From: an uncultured Spirochaetia bacterium
GTDB lineage: Bacteria; Spirochaetota; CALGPD01
NCBI GenBank assembly: GCA_937960625.1
Contig: CALGPD010000160.1
Location: forward strand, 1-6,683
Length of the DNA stretch: 6,683 nt
Reading direction: 5' to 3'
Below the pieces are notes generated by a model. The model was not told the origin of the DNA, did no database searches, and worked only from the letters and a program-made list of their open reading frames with translations. Position numbers and translations under genes: made by a program. Position 1 is the stretch's first letter. Every line of letters starts with the position of its first letter. Positions 1 to 6,539 of the stretch are shown piece after piece.

Positions 1-41
1 GGGTTAAAGATGCAGTTGAATACGCTCGGTCTATGGAATAG
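1..41 (+). CDS. C-terminal tail of an unidentified protein (partial)
   Basis: The frame beginning at base 3 reads VKDAVEYARSME and stops at TAG 39-41. The short peptide has a normal, helix-like, charged composition, and these bases are richer in GC than the DNA just after them, as expected for the end of a gene. A competing frame starting at base 1 stays open to a TGA at 61-63, so the choice of frame is a judgement. Too little is present to name a family. Inference: the end of the gene lying upstream on the same strand as the hook genes, separated from them by more than 600 bases and an opposing gene. Confidence 0.33.
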   Translation, partial: VKDAVEYARSME

Positions 42-278
42 TTATAAAGGTTTATTTTATTGAATACGGCAATGACCATTTCAGCTTTGTTTAAAAAATG
101 TAATAGCAAAAGAATTGAATAAGAACGGGTTTGATAACGGATGCATATCTTTTGTTACCGGATTACTAACCAAAGATTTAAAAATATCTTTGAAAATAAT
201 TAGAAGCCTGTTCATTTTCTTTAGAAGATATTTCCACTTTCATTTTTTATTATTAATTACTTATTTTAATATCTGTAC
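42..278. other. Stretch without a supportable gene
   Basis: No frame here has both a start codon and a ribosome binding site. The longest open frame is on the plus strand, 76-282 (about 68 codons). It has no ATG, and its second half becomes Phe/Leu/His-rich, which looks like non-coding AT-rich DNA. A 21-codon minus-strand frame at 178-243 lacks a binding site. No convincing hairpin followed by a T-run was found, so I cannot point to a terminator for either flanking gene. The stretch could be a decayed gene or plain spacer. Confidence 0.5.
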
Positions 279-599
279 TTAAAATGAAACTCTAATTGAA
301 ATTTCCCCAAGAGATATTTCTACAAGGATACCGATTTTTAACAAATCATTAACGAAGTTATCCCTTTGTTCTTTATTACTAAAATATATAATAGCGAGTT
401 CTTCTTCAAATGCATATTCAGTGATTGAATTTACATAATCCTGAACCATATGAAAGACCGCCATCTTGTTTAGTTGTATCTGCTGATCAATTTTACTTTC
501 ATTCATATACTTGATTAACAATCGGTTTAATCGAATAATCCTTTTCAATATGCAAAATAAAATTTTAATTGTGCTATCCGGGTCAAGTTTACATAACAT
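279..599 (-). CDS. Small hypothetical protein, divergent from the hook genes
   Basis: The frame encodes 106 residues, starts at ATG 597-599 and stops at TAA 279-281. I do not recognise a family. The first ~32 residues are hydrophobic and basic (IKILFCILKRIIRLNRLLIKY). Residues 33-106 look like a small soluble alpha/beta domain, with an acidic helix around EEELAIIYFSNKEQRDNF and an amphipathic strand-rich end. Amino acid use is balanced, unlike random AT-rich DNA, which argues for a real gene. No Shine-Dalgarno motif precedes the first ATG or the internal Met32, so the true start is unsettled; initiation at Met32 would give a 75-residue protein. There is no signal peptide or lipobox. It is transcribed away from fliK and shares an 86-base intergenic region with it. 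An alternative is the surviving end of a degraded longer gene, but an in-frame stop at 618-620 closes the frame upstream. Confidence 0.48.
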   Translation of the reverse strand: MLCKLDPDSTIKILFCILKRIIRLNRLLIKYMNESKIDQQIQLNKMAVFHMVQDYVNSITEYAFEEELAIIYFSNKEQRDNFVNDLLKIGILVEISLGEISIRVSF

Positions 600-685
600 G
601 AAATAAATTCGATTTTTTTAAAAAAGTGCTTATAAAAATTCTAATAAATTTCGATGTGTAAAGTAACAAATAAAGAGGTTTAATA
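600..685. promoter_or_regulatory. Divergent intergenic region, presumed fliK promoter region
   Basis: This AT-rich gap separates the divergent hypothetical gene from fliK. Since the preceding gene runs the other way, the promoter for the hook cassette must lie here if 279-599 is real. Plus-strand -10-like hexamers TATAAA (631-636) and TAATAA (642-647) are present, but neither has a good -35 at 17 bases. On the minus strand TTGTTA and TATTAG lie 17 bases apart, each a weak match. I see no acceptable sigma28 or sigma54 flagellar promoter. A T7/A6 tract at 613-625 could bend the DNA. The exact start site cannot be set by eye. Confidence 0.3.
675..678 (+). promoter_or_regulatory. Ribosome binding site that fixes the GTG start of fliK
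   Basis: GAGG lies seven bases before GTG 686-688. The next methionine codon in the frame is about 200 codons further in, so this site decides the start. Confidence 0.65.
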
Positions 686-2179
686 GTGAATTTAGCAGTA
701 ACTCTATTTAAATCCGGAGCAAACAACGAAATCGGAGCTCAGGTTAATAACAACAACGTTTTAAACAATAATTCCGGCAATAGTTCATTTAAGGATGTAC
801 TTTCCAAAAGAATCAACGGTGATGACAATAAAAAATCAAAAAGCGGTAAAAACAAAAATGCGGAAAACATTAAATCAAAAACTAAAAATGAACAAGTTAA
901 AGAAAATTCTGCAAATGATGAAAACGGAAAATTATATCAAAAAATAAAACAGTTTGAAGAAAACAAAGAGATTAAACTTGAAAACGAAGCTAAAGCCAAA
1001 AACAGCACTGTTAAAATAAAAAATGAAAAAAACAACGTTGATGAATTAAAAAAACAAAAAGAAAAAATTCAAGAAGCTCTGACACAAGTGATTAATCAAA
1101 TTGAAACAGCTTTGAATAATAAACAGAATACTCCTGTTAAAAATCAGGAAAACAAAATTCATAGTGATTTTAAAAATAAAATTAAAGATACTCTGACATT
1201 ATTTAAAAATGCTAAATCTTTAAAAGAAATCAATGCCGCGCTTAATGAACTTGAAAAACTTCAGAATAATGAAAACTTTAAAAAATTGATGAAGCTCTTA
1301 GATAACAACGAATTTTCAAAAACGACTTTAAAATCATTAATTGAAGAAATTCCTAAAATGATTAAAAAGTTTAAAAGTATTATTAATTCACTAGATGAAA
1401 ATAACGCAAAAGTTTCAAAGACTTTTCTCGATGATTTGAAAAAACAATCTGAAGATGTAATTGAAAAAGATTACCAAATACGTTTTAAAAATAGAAAAAA
1501 AGTTGATAACGGAAGCAGACACCGTGAAAATTCTTCAAACTCAAACAATAATAATCATGAAGCAAATGAAGATAATAATAGCGTTAACAATTTTCAGAAT
1601 ATAAAATATAAAGACAACGTAAAAGGCGATGTAAATAATGTAGCACCTGAAAATCAGATTAAAGTTGAATCTTTTTCAAATGAAATTTCTAAAACTTTTA
1701 CTAACAACGGATTTGCTAAATTACCGGAAAATATTTCCAAAGATGTTTTAAATCAGGTGGTTAAAAACGTTAAAATAGCAACAAACGGAAATAAAAAAGA
1801 ATTAATGATTAACATCAGGCCGCCTGAACTTGGAAAGATTAGAATGAAACTTTCCGTGGAAGACGGAAAAATTATTGCAAAATTCGGGGTTGAAAACGAA
1901 AAAGTACTTCAACTTTTAGAAGGAAACAGACAGGCTCTGACAAAACAACTTGAAGATACCGGATTACAGGTAGAACAAATAGATATTGAACTTCAACAGG
2001 GCGGATACCGGGAAAACGGTTCGGAAAAATTCGTTGATGAGTTTGATAGAATTATAAATAATGGCAATTATACCGGCACAAATGAAAATGAAGCAGACGA
2101 TACGTATATGAATGAAACCTACATGGAAAATATTGCTATGCGGGATTATTTCGCGACAAACGTTAGTTTTACGGTATAA
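686..2179 (+). CDS. fliK: Flagellar hook-length control protein FliK
   Basis: FliK is exported through the flagellar type III apparatus, measures hook length and, through its C-terminal domain acting on FlhB, switches export from hook to filament subunits. The product is 497 residues with a GTG start. Residues ~1-120 are Asn/Lys-rich and low in complexity, and ~120-260 are predicted helical with many Lys/Glu heptads. Residues ~280-320 form a second Asn-rich linker. Residues ~365-440 match the Flg_hook domain (Pfam PF02120): the core reads IRPPELGKIRMKLSVEDG, followed by the helix around VLQLLEGNRQALTKQLEDTG and then the strand VEQIDIEL. The last ~55 residues are an acidic tail. A disordered N-terminal ruler with a folded C-terminal switch is the family layout; FliK N-termini diverge too fast to recognise alone. 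There is no cysteine. The gene ends 12 bases before flgD, so the two are almost certainly cotranscribed. Identification rests on the C-terminal domain and the gene order. Confidence 0.93.
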   Translation: MNLAVTLFKSGANNEIGAQVNNNNVLNNNSGNSSFKDVLSKRINGDDNKKSKSGKNKNAENIKSKTKNEQVKENSANDENGKLYQKIKQFEENKEIKLENEAKAKNSTVKIKNEKNNVDELKKQKEKIQEALTQVINQIETALNNKQNTPVKNQENKIHSDFKNKIKDTLTLFKNAKSLKEINAALNELEKLQNNENFKKLMKLLDNNEFSKTTLKSLIEEIPKMIKKFKSIINSLDENNAKVSKTFLDDLKKQSEDVIEKDYQIRFKNRKKVDNGSRHRENSSNSNNNNHEANEDNNSVNNFQNIKYKDNVKGDVNNVAPENQIKVESFSNEISKTFTNNGFAKLPENISKDVLNQVVKNVKIATNGNKKELMINIRPPELGKIRMKLSVEDGKIIAKFGVENEKVLQLLEGNRQALTKQLEDTGLQVEQIDIELQQGGYRENGSEKFVDEFDRIINNGNYTGTNENEADDTYMNETYMENIAMRDYFATNVSFTV

Positions 2180-2191
2180 CAGGAGGAAAAT

Positions 2192-2923
2192 ATGGCATAT
2201 ATACCAGGAGTCAGCGGCGCTTCTTATGAAGTAAACCGTAACTACAGTTACAGTACACCGAAAAATATTAATTCGGTACGGCAAAGGCTTAATTCACAGG
2301 AAAAATTTAAAGCCTTACAAAGCGCTAACACTTTTAACTCCCGTTTGCAGCATCAAATGGGAAGACAAAGAAAAGTAAATACTGGAAAAAAACCGGATTT
2401 TGATGCATTTCTTAAACTTTTAACCGAACAGCTTAAACATCAAGACCCGTTAAAACCAATGGAAGATAAAGATTTTATTGCTCAAATGGCTCAATTCTCA
2501 AGTTTGGGAGAAATGACAAAATTCAATAAATCTATGACAAAATTACTGCAAAATAACAGTAAACAGGCACAATTCAATTTACTTGATAGAAAAGTTTACT
2601 GGTATAAAAGCGTAGGTAATCATAAACAAACATTTACGGGAAAAGTTAAGGCAATTGCAGTAAATGACGGAAATTATGAAGTTATTGTAAACTCAAACGG
2701 CCGTGATGTTTCAGTGCCTATAAATAAAATATTTAGAGTAGAAGTAGAAAACAGGGGCGTTGTACGCAGGAAAACTTCTCCGGTTAAAAAAATGATTAGA
2801 AAACCGGTAAAAACAAAAGTAAATACAAGTAAATTTATCCCGCCTTCACAGGTAGGGTTTAAAGGAGATTTTCATAACAGGGTTAACAGTATGTTAAACA
2901 ACCATATTATGAATGAAAAATAG
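2192..2923 (+). CDS. flgD: Flagellar hook cap / scaffold protein FlgD
   Basis: FlgD forms the temporary cap at the tip of the growing hook and guides insertion of FlgE subunits; in spirochaetes this happens in the periplasm. The product is 243 residues. Residues 1-65 are a polar N-terminal extension. Residues 69-120 are the conserved FlgD N-terminal domain (PF03963), with DAFLKLLTEQLKHQDPLKPM followed by FIAQMAQFSSLGEM. Residues ~129-186 form a beta-rich module (LLDRKVYWYK through VPINKIFRVEV) resembling the Tudor-like half of FlgD. I see no Ig-like domain such as many FlgD proteins carry between the Tudor strands. Residues 188-214 are a strongly basic tail with 11 Lys/Arg and no acidic residue. 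There is no cysteine. The start is set by a perfect AGGAGG at 2181-2186, five bases before the ATG. It lies between fliK and flgE, the standard hook order. Confidence 0.95.
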   Translation: MAYIPGVSGASYEVNRNYSYSTPKNINSVRQRLNSQEKFKALQSANTFNSRLQHQMGRQRKVNTGKKPDFDAFLKLLTEQLKHQDPLKPMEDKDFIAQMAQFSSLGEMTKFNKSMTKLLQNNSKQAQFNLLDRKVYWYKSVGNHKQTFTGKVKAIAVNDGNYEVIVNSNGRDVSVPINKIFRVEVENRGVVRRKTSPVKKMIRKPVKTKVNTSKFIPPSQVGFKGDFHNRVNSMLNNHIMNEK

Positions 2924-2947
2924 ATTTTTGAGGATTATTTTGATAAA

Positions 2948-2981
2948 CGGTTTTGTTAAAACCGCATAAAACGGATTTTTT
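2948..2981 (+). promoter_or_regulatory. flgD-flgE intercistronic hairpin with a competing alternative fold
   Basis: Within the 87-base gap, CGGTTTT (2948-2954) and AAAACCG (2958-2964) form a perfect 7-bp stem with a 3-base loop. The same AAAACCG can instead pair with CGGATTTT (2972-2979), with one bulged base and a 7-base loop. The second arm runs into a T6 tract (2976-2981). The two folds exclude each other. It could be an mRNA-stabilising or processing hairpin that sets the FlgE:FlgD ratio, a weak attenuator, or chance in AT-rich DNA. The T-run is not directly attached to the first hairpin, so I do not call it a terminator. Confidence 0.42.
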
Positions 2982-2993
2982 AAAATTAATTTT

Positions 2994-3000
2994 AAGGGAG
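2994..3000 (+). promoter_or_regulatory. Ribosome binding site of flgE
   Basis: AAGGGAG ends ten bases before the first ATG of the ATGATG pair at 3011. The spacing is slightly long for the first ATG and would be 13 for the second, so the first is preferred; it also gives the MMRSL start I remember from spirochaetal FlgE. Confidence 0.6.
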
Positions 3001-3010
3001 TAATTGCCTT

Positions 3011-4441
3011 ATGATGCGCAGTCTTTACTCAGGAGTTTCAGGTTTAAAAAACCACCAGATTAGAATGGACGTTGTTTCCAATAACGTTTCAAATGTTAAC
3101 ACAATTGGATTTAAAAGAGGAAGGGTAACTTTTCAGGATATGATTTCCCAGAATATGTCGGGAGCATCTAAACCTAGAGAAGGACGCGGTGGTGTTAACC
3201 CCAAACAGATCGGATTAGGAATGCAGGTTGCTGCAATTGATACAATACATACTCAGGGAGCTATTCAGGTAACCGGTAAAATAACTGATGTTGCTTTAAT
3301 GGGTAAAGGATTTTTTATTCAAAAACAAGGTGAAAGAATATTTTATACCAGAGCCGGTAACTTTGGTATTGATAGAGACAAATACCTTGTAAATCCCGCA
3401 AACGGATTTAAAATACAGGGGTGGAATTCAACTACTCTTCCGGACGGAAGCACTTTTATAAACACTTCCGCGCCTACAGGAGACATTATTGTACCCGTTG
3501 GAGATAAATACCCTGCTAAGGCAACGACAAATGTTAAATATAAATGTAACCTTAATGCAAGTGCTCATATTCCAACAAACCCGAACAACCCTACACGTAA
3601 AGAAATAGCATCCGGTGCAACCCATACTACTTCAATCAACGTGTATGATTCAAGGGGAAGAACACATAAAGTTAATATCACATTTGTACGTCAGGATGAA
3701 AATACATGGATTGCAAAAGTGAATGTTCCTAATTCAATACCTAATACAACACAGGTTGATGTAGGGCCAAGAAGCGCGACCGCAACGAATCAGTTAATAT
3801 TTAAGTTTAACAACGCGGGTTCTCCGGAATCATTGAGAGACGTTGTTGCTCCGGGACAAAGAGCGGATTCAATTACAAGACGTGAAGGCCAGGAAAATCA
3901 GCCTCAAATAAAAGCTAAGTTAAGATTTAACGTTCCTGATGATAGAAAACAAGCTACAGGACAAAATCAAGGCGAACAATTAGAAATTGAACTTGATTTC
4001 GGTACAATCGGAAAATTAAACGGAGTAACTCAATACAACGGTGAAACAACAACCAAAGCAGTCAGCCAGGACGGTTACGGCATGGGATATTTGGAATCAT
4101 TCCAGATTAATGACTCTGGTATTGTTATTGGCTCATACTCAAACGGACAAAGAAGAGAACTTGCTCAAATAGCCGTTGCTACTTTTGTTAACCCCGAAGG
4201 CCTTGAACGCGCCGGAGATACAACGTTTATTCAAACCGTTAACTCAGGCCGGGCCCAGGTTGGAGTTGCACAATCTCAAGGCAGAGGCCGGATTGTCGCG
4301 GGTTCGCTTGAGATGAGTAATGTTGACTTGTCAGAGGAATTCGTTGACATGATTGTAACACAAAGAGGTTTTCAGGCAAACTCACGAAGTATCACAACCT
4401 CAGACCAAATGTTACAGGAAATATTGACATTAAAAAGGTAA
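3011..4441 (+). CDS. flgE: Flagellar hook protein FlgE with spirochaetal lysinoalanine cross-link site
   Basis: FlgE polymerises into the hook, the universal joint between rod and filament, here of periplasmic flagella. The product is 476 residues, longer than enterobacterial FlgE (about 400). Residues 1-40 are the rod/hook N-terminal domain (MMRSLYSGVSGLKNHQIRMD, then NNVSNVNTIGFKRGR). Residues ~80-140 hold the conserved GKGFFI, FYTRAGNFGID and LVNPANG motifs. Residues ~160-420 form the outer FlgE domains, and 434-476 are the C-terminal helix region with SNVDLSEEFVDMIVTQRGFQ. The N-terminal half is close to remembered Treponema/Borrelia sequences. Lys166, Cys179 (TGT 3545-3547) and Asn180 sit with the 13-residue Lys-to-Cys spacing of the Treponema denticola cross-link K165/C178/N179. 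That self-catalysed bond converts Cys to dehydroalanine and joins Lys of the neighbouring subunit. Cys179 is the only cysteine in the protein. The gene is last in the cassette and is followed by a strong terminator. Confidence 0.97.
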   Translation: MMRSLYSGVSGLKNHQIRMDVVSNNVSNVNTIGFKRGRVTFQDMISQNMSGASKPREGRGGVNPKQIGLGMQVAAIDTIHTQGAIQVTGKITDVALMGKGFFIQKQGERIFYTRAGNFGIDRDKYLVNPANGFKIQGWNSTTLPDGSTFINTSAPTGDIIVPVGDKYPAKATTNVKYKCNLNASAHIPTNPNNPTRKEIASGATHTTSINVYDSRGRTHKVNITFVRQDENTWIAKVNVPNSIPNTTQVDVGPRSATATNQLIFKFNNAGSPESLRDVVAPGQRADSITRREGQENQPQIKAKLRFNVPDDRKQATGQNQGEQLEIELDFGTIGKLNGVTQYNGETTTKAVSQDGYGMGYLESFQINDSGIVIGSYSNGQRRELAQIAVATFVNPEGLERAGDTTFIQTVNSGRAQVGVAQSQGRGRIVAGSLEMSNVDLSEEFVDMIVTQRGFQANSRSITTSDQMLQEILTLKR

Positions 4442-4474
4442 TCGCCTTTAACACATAGAAACAACCTTCTTGAT

Positions 4475-4509
4475 AGCCCGGTAATTTTTAACACGTTACC
4501 GGGCTTTTT
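4475..4509 (+). terminator. Intrinsic terminator of the fliK-flgD-flgE operon
   Basis: AGCCCGGTAA (4475-4484) and TTACCGGGCT (4496-4505) form a perfect 10-bp GC-rich stem around an 11-base loop, followed at once by a T5 run (4505-4509). It begins 33 bases after the flgE stop. Read from the opposite strand the stem is followed by ATCAAGAAGG rather than a T-run, so it should terminate the hook operon much better than the convergent lipoprotein gene, whose stop codon lies three bases beyond it. Confidence 0.93.
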
Positions 4510-4511
4510 GT

Positions 4512-6524
4512 TTATTTGTTGTTTTTAATAAAAGTTTGATATAATCCCGGTTTATACTTTTTGTTCTTCTTAACTGTGAAAGGATATTTACGCATTCCCT
4601 GAACAAAATATAAAAATTGTTTGGCTCCTGAAGTAAAGTCAAAATTGCCTTTATTATCCTGAATAAACATGCTACCATTTTTAAATATTTTTAATTTAAT
4701 GAATTGTCGAGTTTTGATACTTTTTATAACTAAATAATTATGCTTTTCAAATAATATAAATCTGTCTTTATAACCAAAAACTGCAAATTTCGGCATACGT
4801 TTAAAATTAAAATTTTCAGACCAAATCAGTTTATTAGTATTAAGCTTAAAAATTTTAAAATTCATTTCAAATTTTTTATCTGGTTGAACTAATAAAATTT
4901 TATTAAAATCTTGATTTATATCAAAAAACTTATAATAATCATGTTTTAATATTTTTGTTTTATTCTTTAAAAAATTATAAATAAACAATTTTCCAGCTGT
5001 TTCACCGAAAATCTTTGAACCGCTGTGATTAATAAAATATTTGGAATAAGATAAATTTGAATAAAATTCATTTATAAACAATATTTTTTTAAGTCTACCC
5101 GTTTTATAATCAAAAATTCTTATCCCACCTTTTCCGGAATCCACGCTTGTAGTCCCTGTTTGAATAATAAATCCGAATTTGTTTGAAACTTTAATTGAAA
5201 AAAGATAACCACATCTTACTTTAAATATTTTAACTAGCTTAGCGGACTTGTTTAAATCAATAATATGTATTTTATAATTTTTCACATATACAAAATAAAT
5301 TTTACCATTAAGTCTAACAAAATTACAGTAAAAACTACTATCTAGATTAAAAATTTCATGAATTACTTTATTAGTTTTCATGTTAAAAATTTTAACCTGA
5401 ATTTTATAAGTTTTTTGATTAAATGAATTAACAGAAAAATATTTTGAATCAGGTGAGATATTTGCAAAATCTAATTTCCGAAAAATATTGGTTATTAATC
5501 TAATTTTTCCTTTTAAAAAATTAAACAAAAAAATACCATTATTTAATGTTATAATTAAAAATTGGTTTCTTAAATCATCAAATTTTATAAAATGAGGACT
5601 TATTCGATTTTTTATATATACAAGTCTTTTTTTAGTTTTTTTAATTAATTTCTTTAATACTATCCCCTTATTTAAATCATATAAAAAAATATTTCTATTT
5701 GGCCATTCTCCTTCAATGTAAACTAAAGCAAATTTCTGATTTGGGTGTAATAAAATTATATATTTTTGCGGTTTATTATTAAAGGGAAGTTTTATTTTTT
5801 TAATTAATTCACCGTTTTTTCTTACTTCAATATTATCTGTTTTAATACTTTTAAATGAGTAATTCCATTTAACGTGGATATCTCTTTCGGGATAAAATGA
5901 CTCTGCCTGATAGTATAAAACTTCTGAACAAAATTTCAAATTTTTCGAATTTTTAAAAACTTTATTTTTAGATTTTTCTATTATATTACCATTTCTAATA
6001 TTGAACAATATTGTATTTCGCTTATATCTAACAAAATTTGAATAGCCATATTTTGATTTAGCATATTTGCATTTAATATATTTCCCGTTTCTACTAAAAA
6101 CAATTCCAATTATTAATCCCTCAAATCCTGTTTTCTTTTTAGCATTAACACCTATCTTTTTTATTAATTTCCCTGTTTGAATATCAAAAATACTCAAATA
6201 ATGGAACCCACAGGCCAGGAACTTTCCGTCAGGGCTAATCGCAGCGCAATTGCTATATATTCTTATTCTTCTGATTAGCTGCATGGATTTAAATTTCCAA
6301 ACACATATTCCTTCTGAATAGGCCGATGTAATAAAATATTCCCCGTCAGGACTAAAATGCATACTTGTAATTTGATCTAAGCTATTATCAGTACTTATAA
6401 CTTTTTTTGATAATTTTGGGCCTTTTTCATAAGTGATAGTGGGTATCTTATACTCATTTTTTTTGCATGAAAAAAATAAAATGCATATTAATAAAAATAT
6501 GTTTAATGAAATTTTATTTCTCAA
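4512..6524 (-). CDS. Large WD40-like beta-propeller lipoprotein of unknown function
   Basis: The product is 670 residues. It has a lipoprotein signal: basic MRNK, hydrophobic core 5-18 and lipobox LFFSC, with Cys20 as the lipidated residue and KK after it. Phe at -3 and -2 is looser than the enterobacterial rule but tolerable for spirochaetes. Repeats then fill the mature protein. SPDG/SPDS turns occur at 58-61, 97-100 and 357-360. A strand motif of the type IFDxxTGKLIKKI recurs about eleven times, near 75, 112, 173, 281, 333, 379, 421, 470, 515, 558 and 599. This fits WD40/YVTN-like blades, probably more than one propeller. The C-terminus, GNFDFTSG near 626-633 and YKPGLYQ near 657-663, recalls the tail after the propeller in bacterial WD40/caspase-type proteins, but no protease domain is present. 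It starts at TTG 6524, supported by the binding site and the signal peptide. The gene is visibly more AT-rich, Lys/Asn/Phe/Ile-heavy, than the hook genes. Its role is unknown; likely envelope-anchored protein binding. Confidence 0.85.
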   Translation of the reverse strand: MRNKISLNIFLLICILFFSCKKNEYKIPTITYEKGPKLSKKVISTDNSLDQITSMHFSPDGEYFITSAYSEGICVWKFKSMQLIRRIRIYSNCAAISPDGKFLACGFHYLSIFDIQTGKLIKKIGVNAKKKTGFEGLIIGIVFSRNGKYIKCKYAKSKYGYSNFVRYKRNTILFNIRNGNIIEKSKNKVFKNSKNLKFCSEVLYYQAESFYPERDIHVKWNYSFKSIKTDNIEVRKNGELIKKIKLPFNNKPQKYIILLHPNQKFALVYIEGEWPNRNIFLYDLNKGIVLKKLIKKTKKRLVYIKNRISPHFIKFDDLRNQFLIITLNNGIFLFNFLKGKIRLITNIFRKLDFANISPDSKYFSVNSFNQKTYKIQVKIFNMKTNKVIHEIFNLDSSFYCNFVRLNGKIYFVYVKNYKIHIIDLNKSAKLVKIFKVRCGYLFSIKVSNKFGFIIQTGTTSVDSGKGGIRIFDYKTGRLKKILFINEFYSNLSYSKYFINHSGSKIFGETAGKLFIYNFLKNKTKILKHDYYKFFDINQDFNKILLVQPDKKFEMNFKIFKLNTNKLIWSENFNFKRMPKFAVFGYKDRFILFEKHNYLVIKSIKTRQFIKLKIFKNGSMFIQDNKGNFDFTSGAKQFLYFVQGMRKYPFTVKKNKKYKPGLYQTFIKNNK

Positions 6525-6532
6525 CTATTCAA

Positions 6533-6539
6533 CCTTTCC
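6533..6539 (-). promoter_or_regulatory. Ribosome binding site fixing the TTG start of the lipoprotein gene
   Basis: Read on the minus strand, GGAAAGG lies eight bases before TTG 6524-6522. Starting there gives a complete lipoprotein signal peptide, whereas the first in-frame ATG is at residue 55, beyond the signal. TTG is therefore the likely start. Confidence 0.7.

Noticed and set aside
178..243. 21-codon minus-strand frame starting with ATG, downstream of the small hypothetical gene
   Set aside because: No ribosome binding site, very short, and in AT-rich intergenic DNA where such frames arise by chance.
659..685. TAAAGTAA followed after 11 bases by GTTTAATA, resembling a sigma28 flagellar promoter
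   Set aside because: The first half looks like TAAAGTTT, but the second half matches GCCGATAA at only three of eight positions. The -10 would also sit directly against the GTG and overlap the ribosome binding site, leaving no leader.
1964..2284. 106-codon minus-strand frame across the end of fliK and start of flgD
   Set aside because: It is antisense to the well-supported Flg_hook domain and flgD start, and its Cys/Ile/His/Phe-rich product is typical of an antisense shadow.
3428..3625. 65-codon minus-strand frame inside flgE
   Set aside because: It lies fully antisense to conserved FlgE sequence including the cross-link site, with no binding site of its own.
4475..4509. The hairpin as a bidirectional terminator for the convergent genes
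   Set aside because: The stem is symmetric, but only the plus strand has a T-run after it; the minus strand continues into ATCAAGAAGG.
4496..4678. 60-codon minus-strand frame overlapping the end of the lipoprotein gene
   Set aside because: It is another frame of the same strand as the lipoprotein C-terminus, whose conserved-looking tail is in the longer frame.
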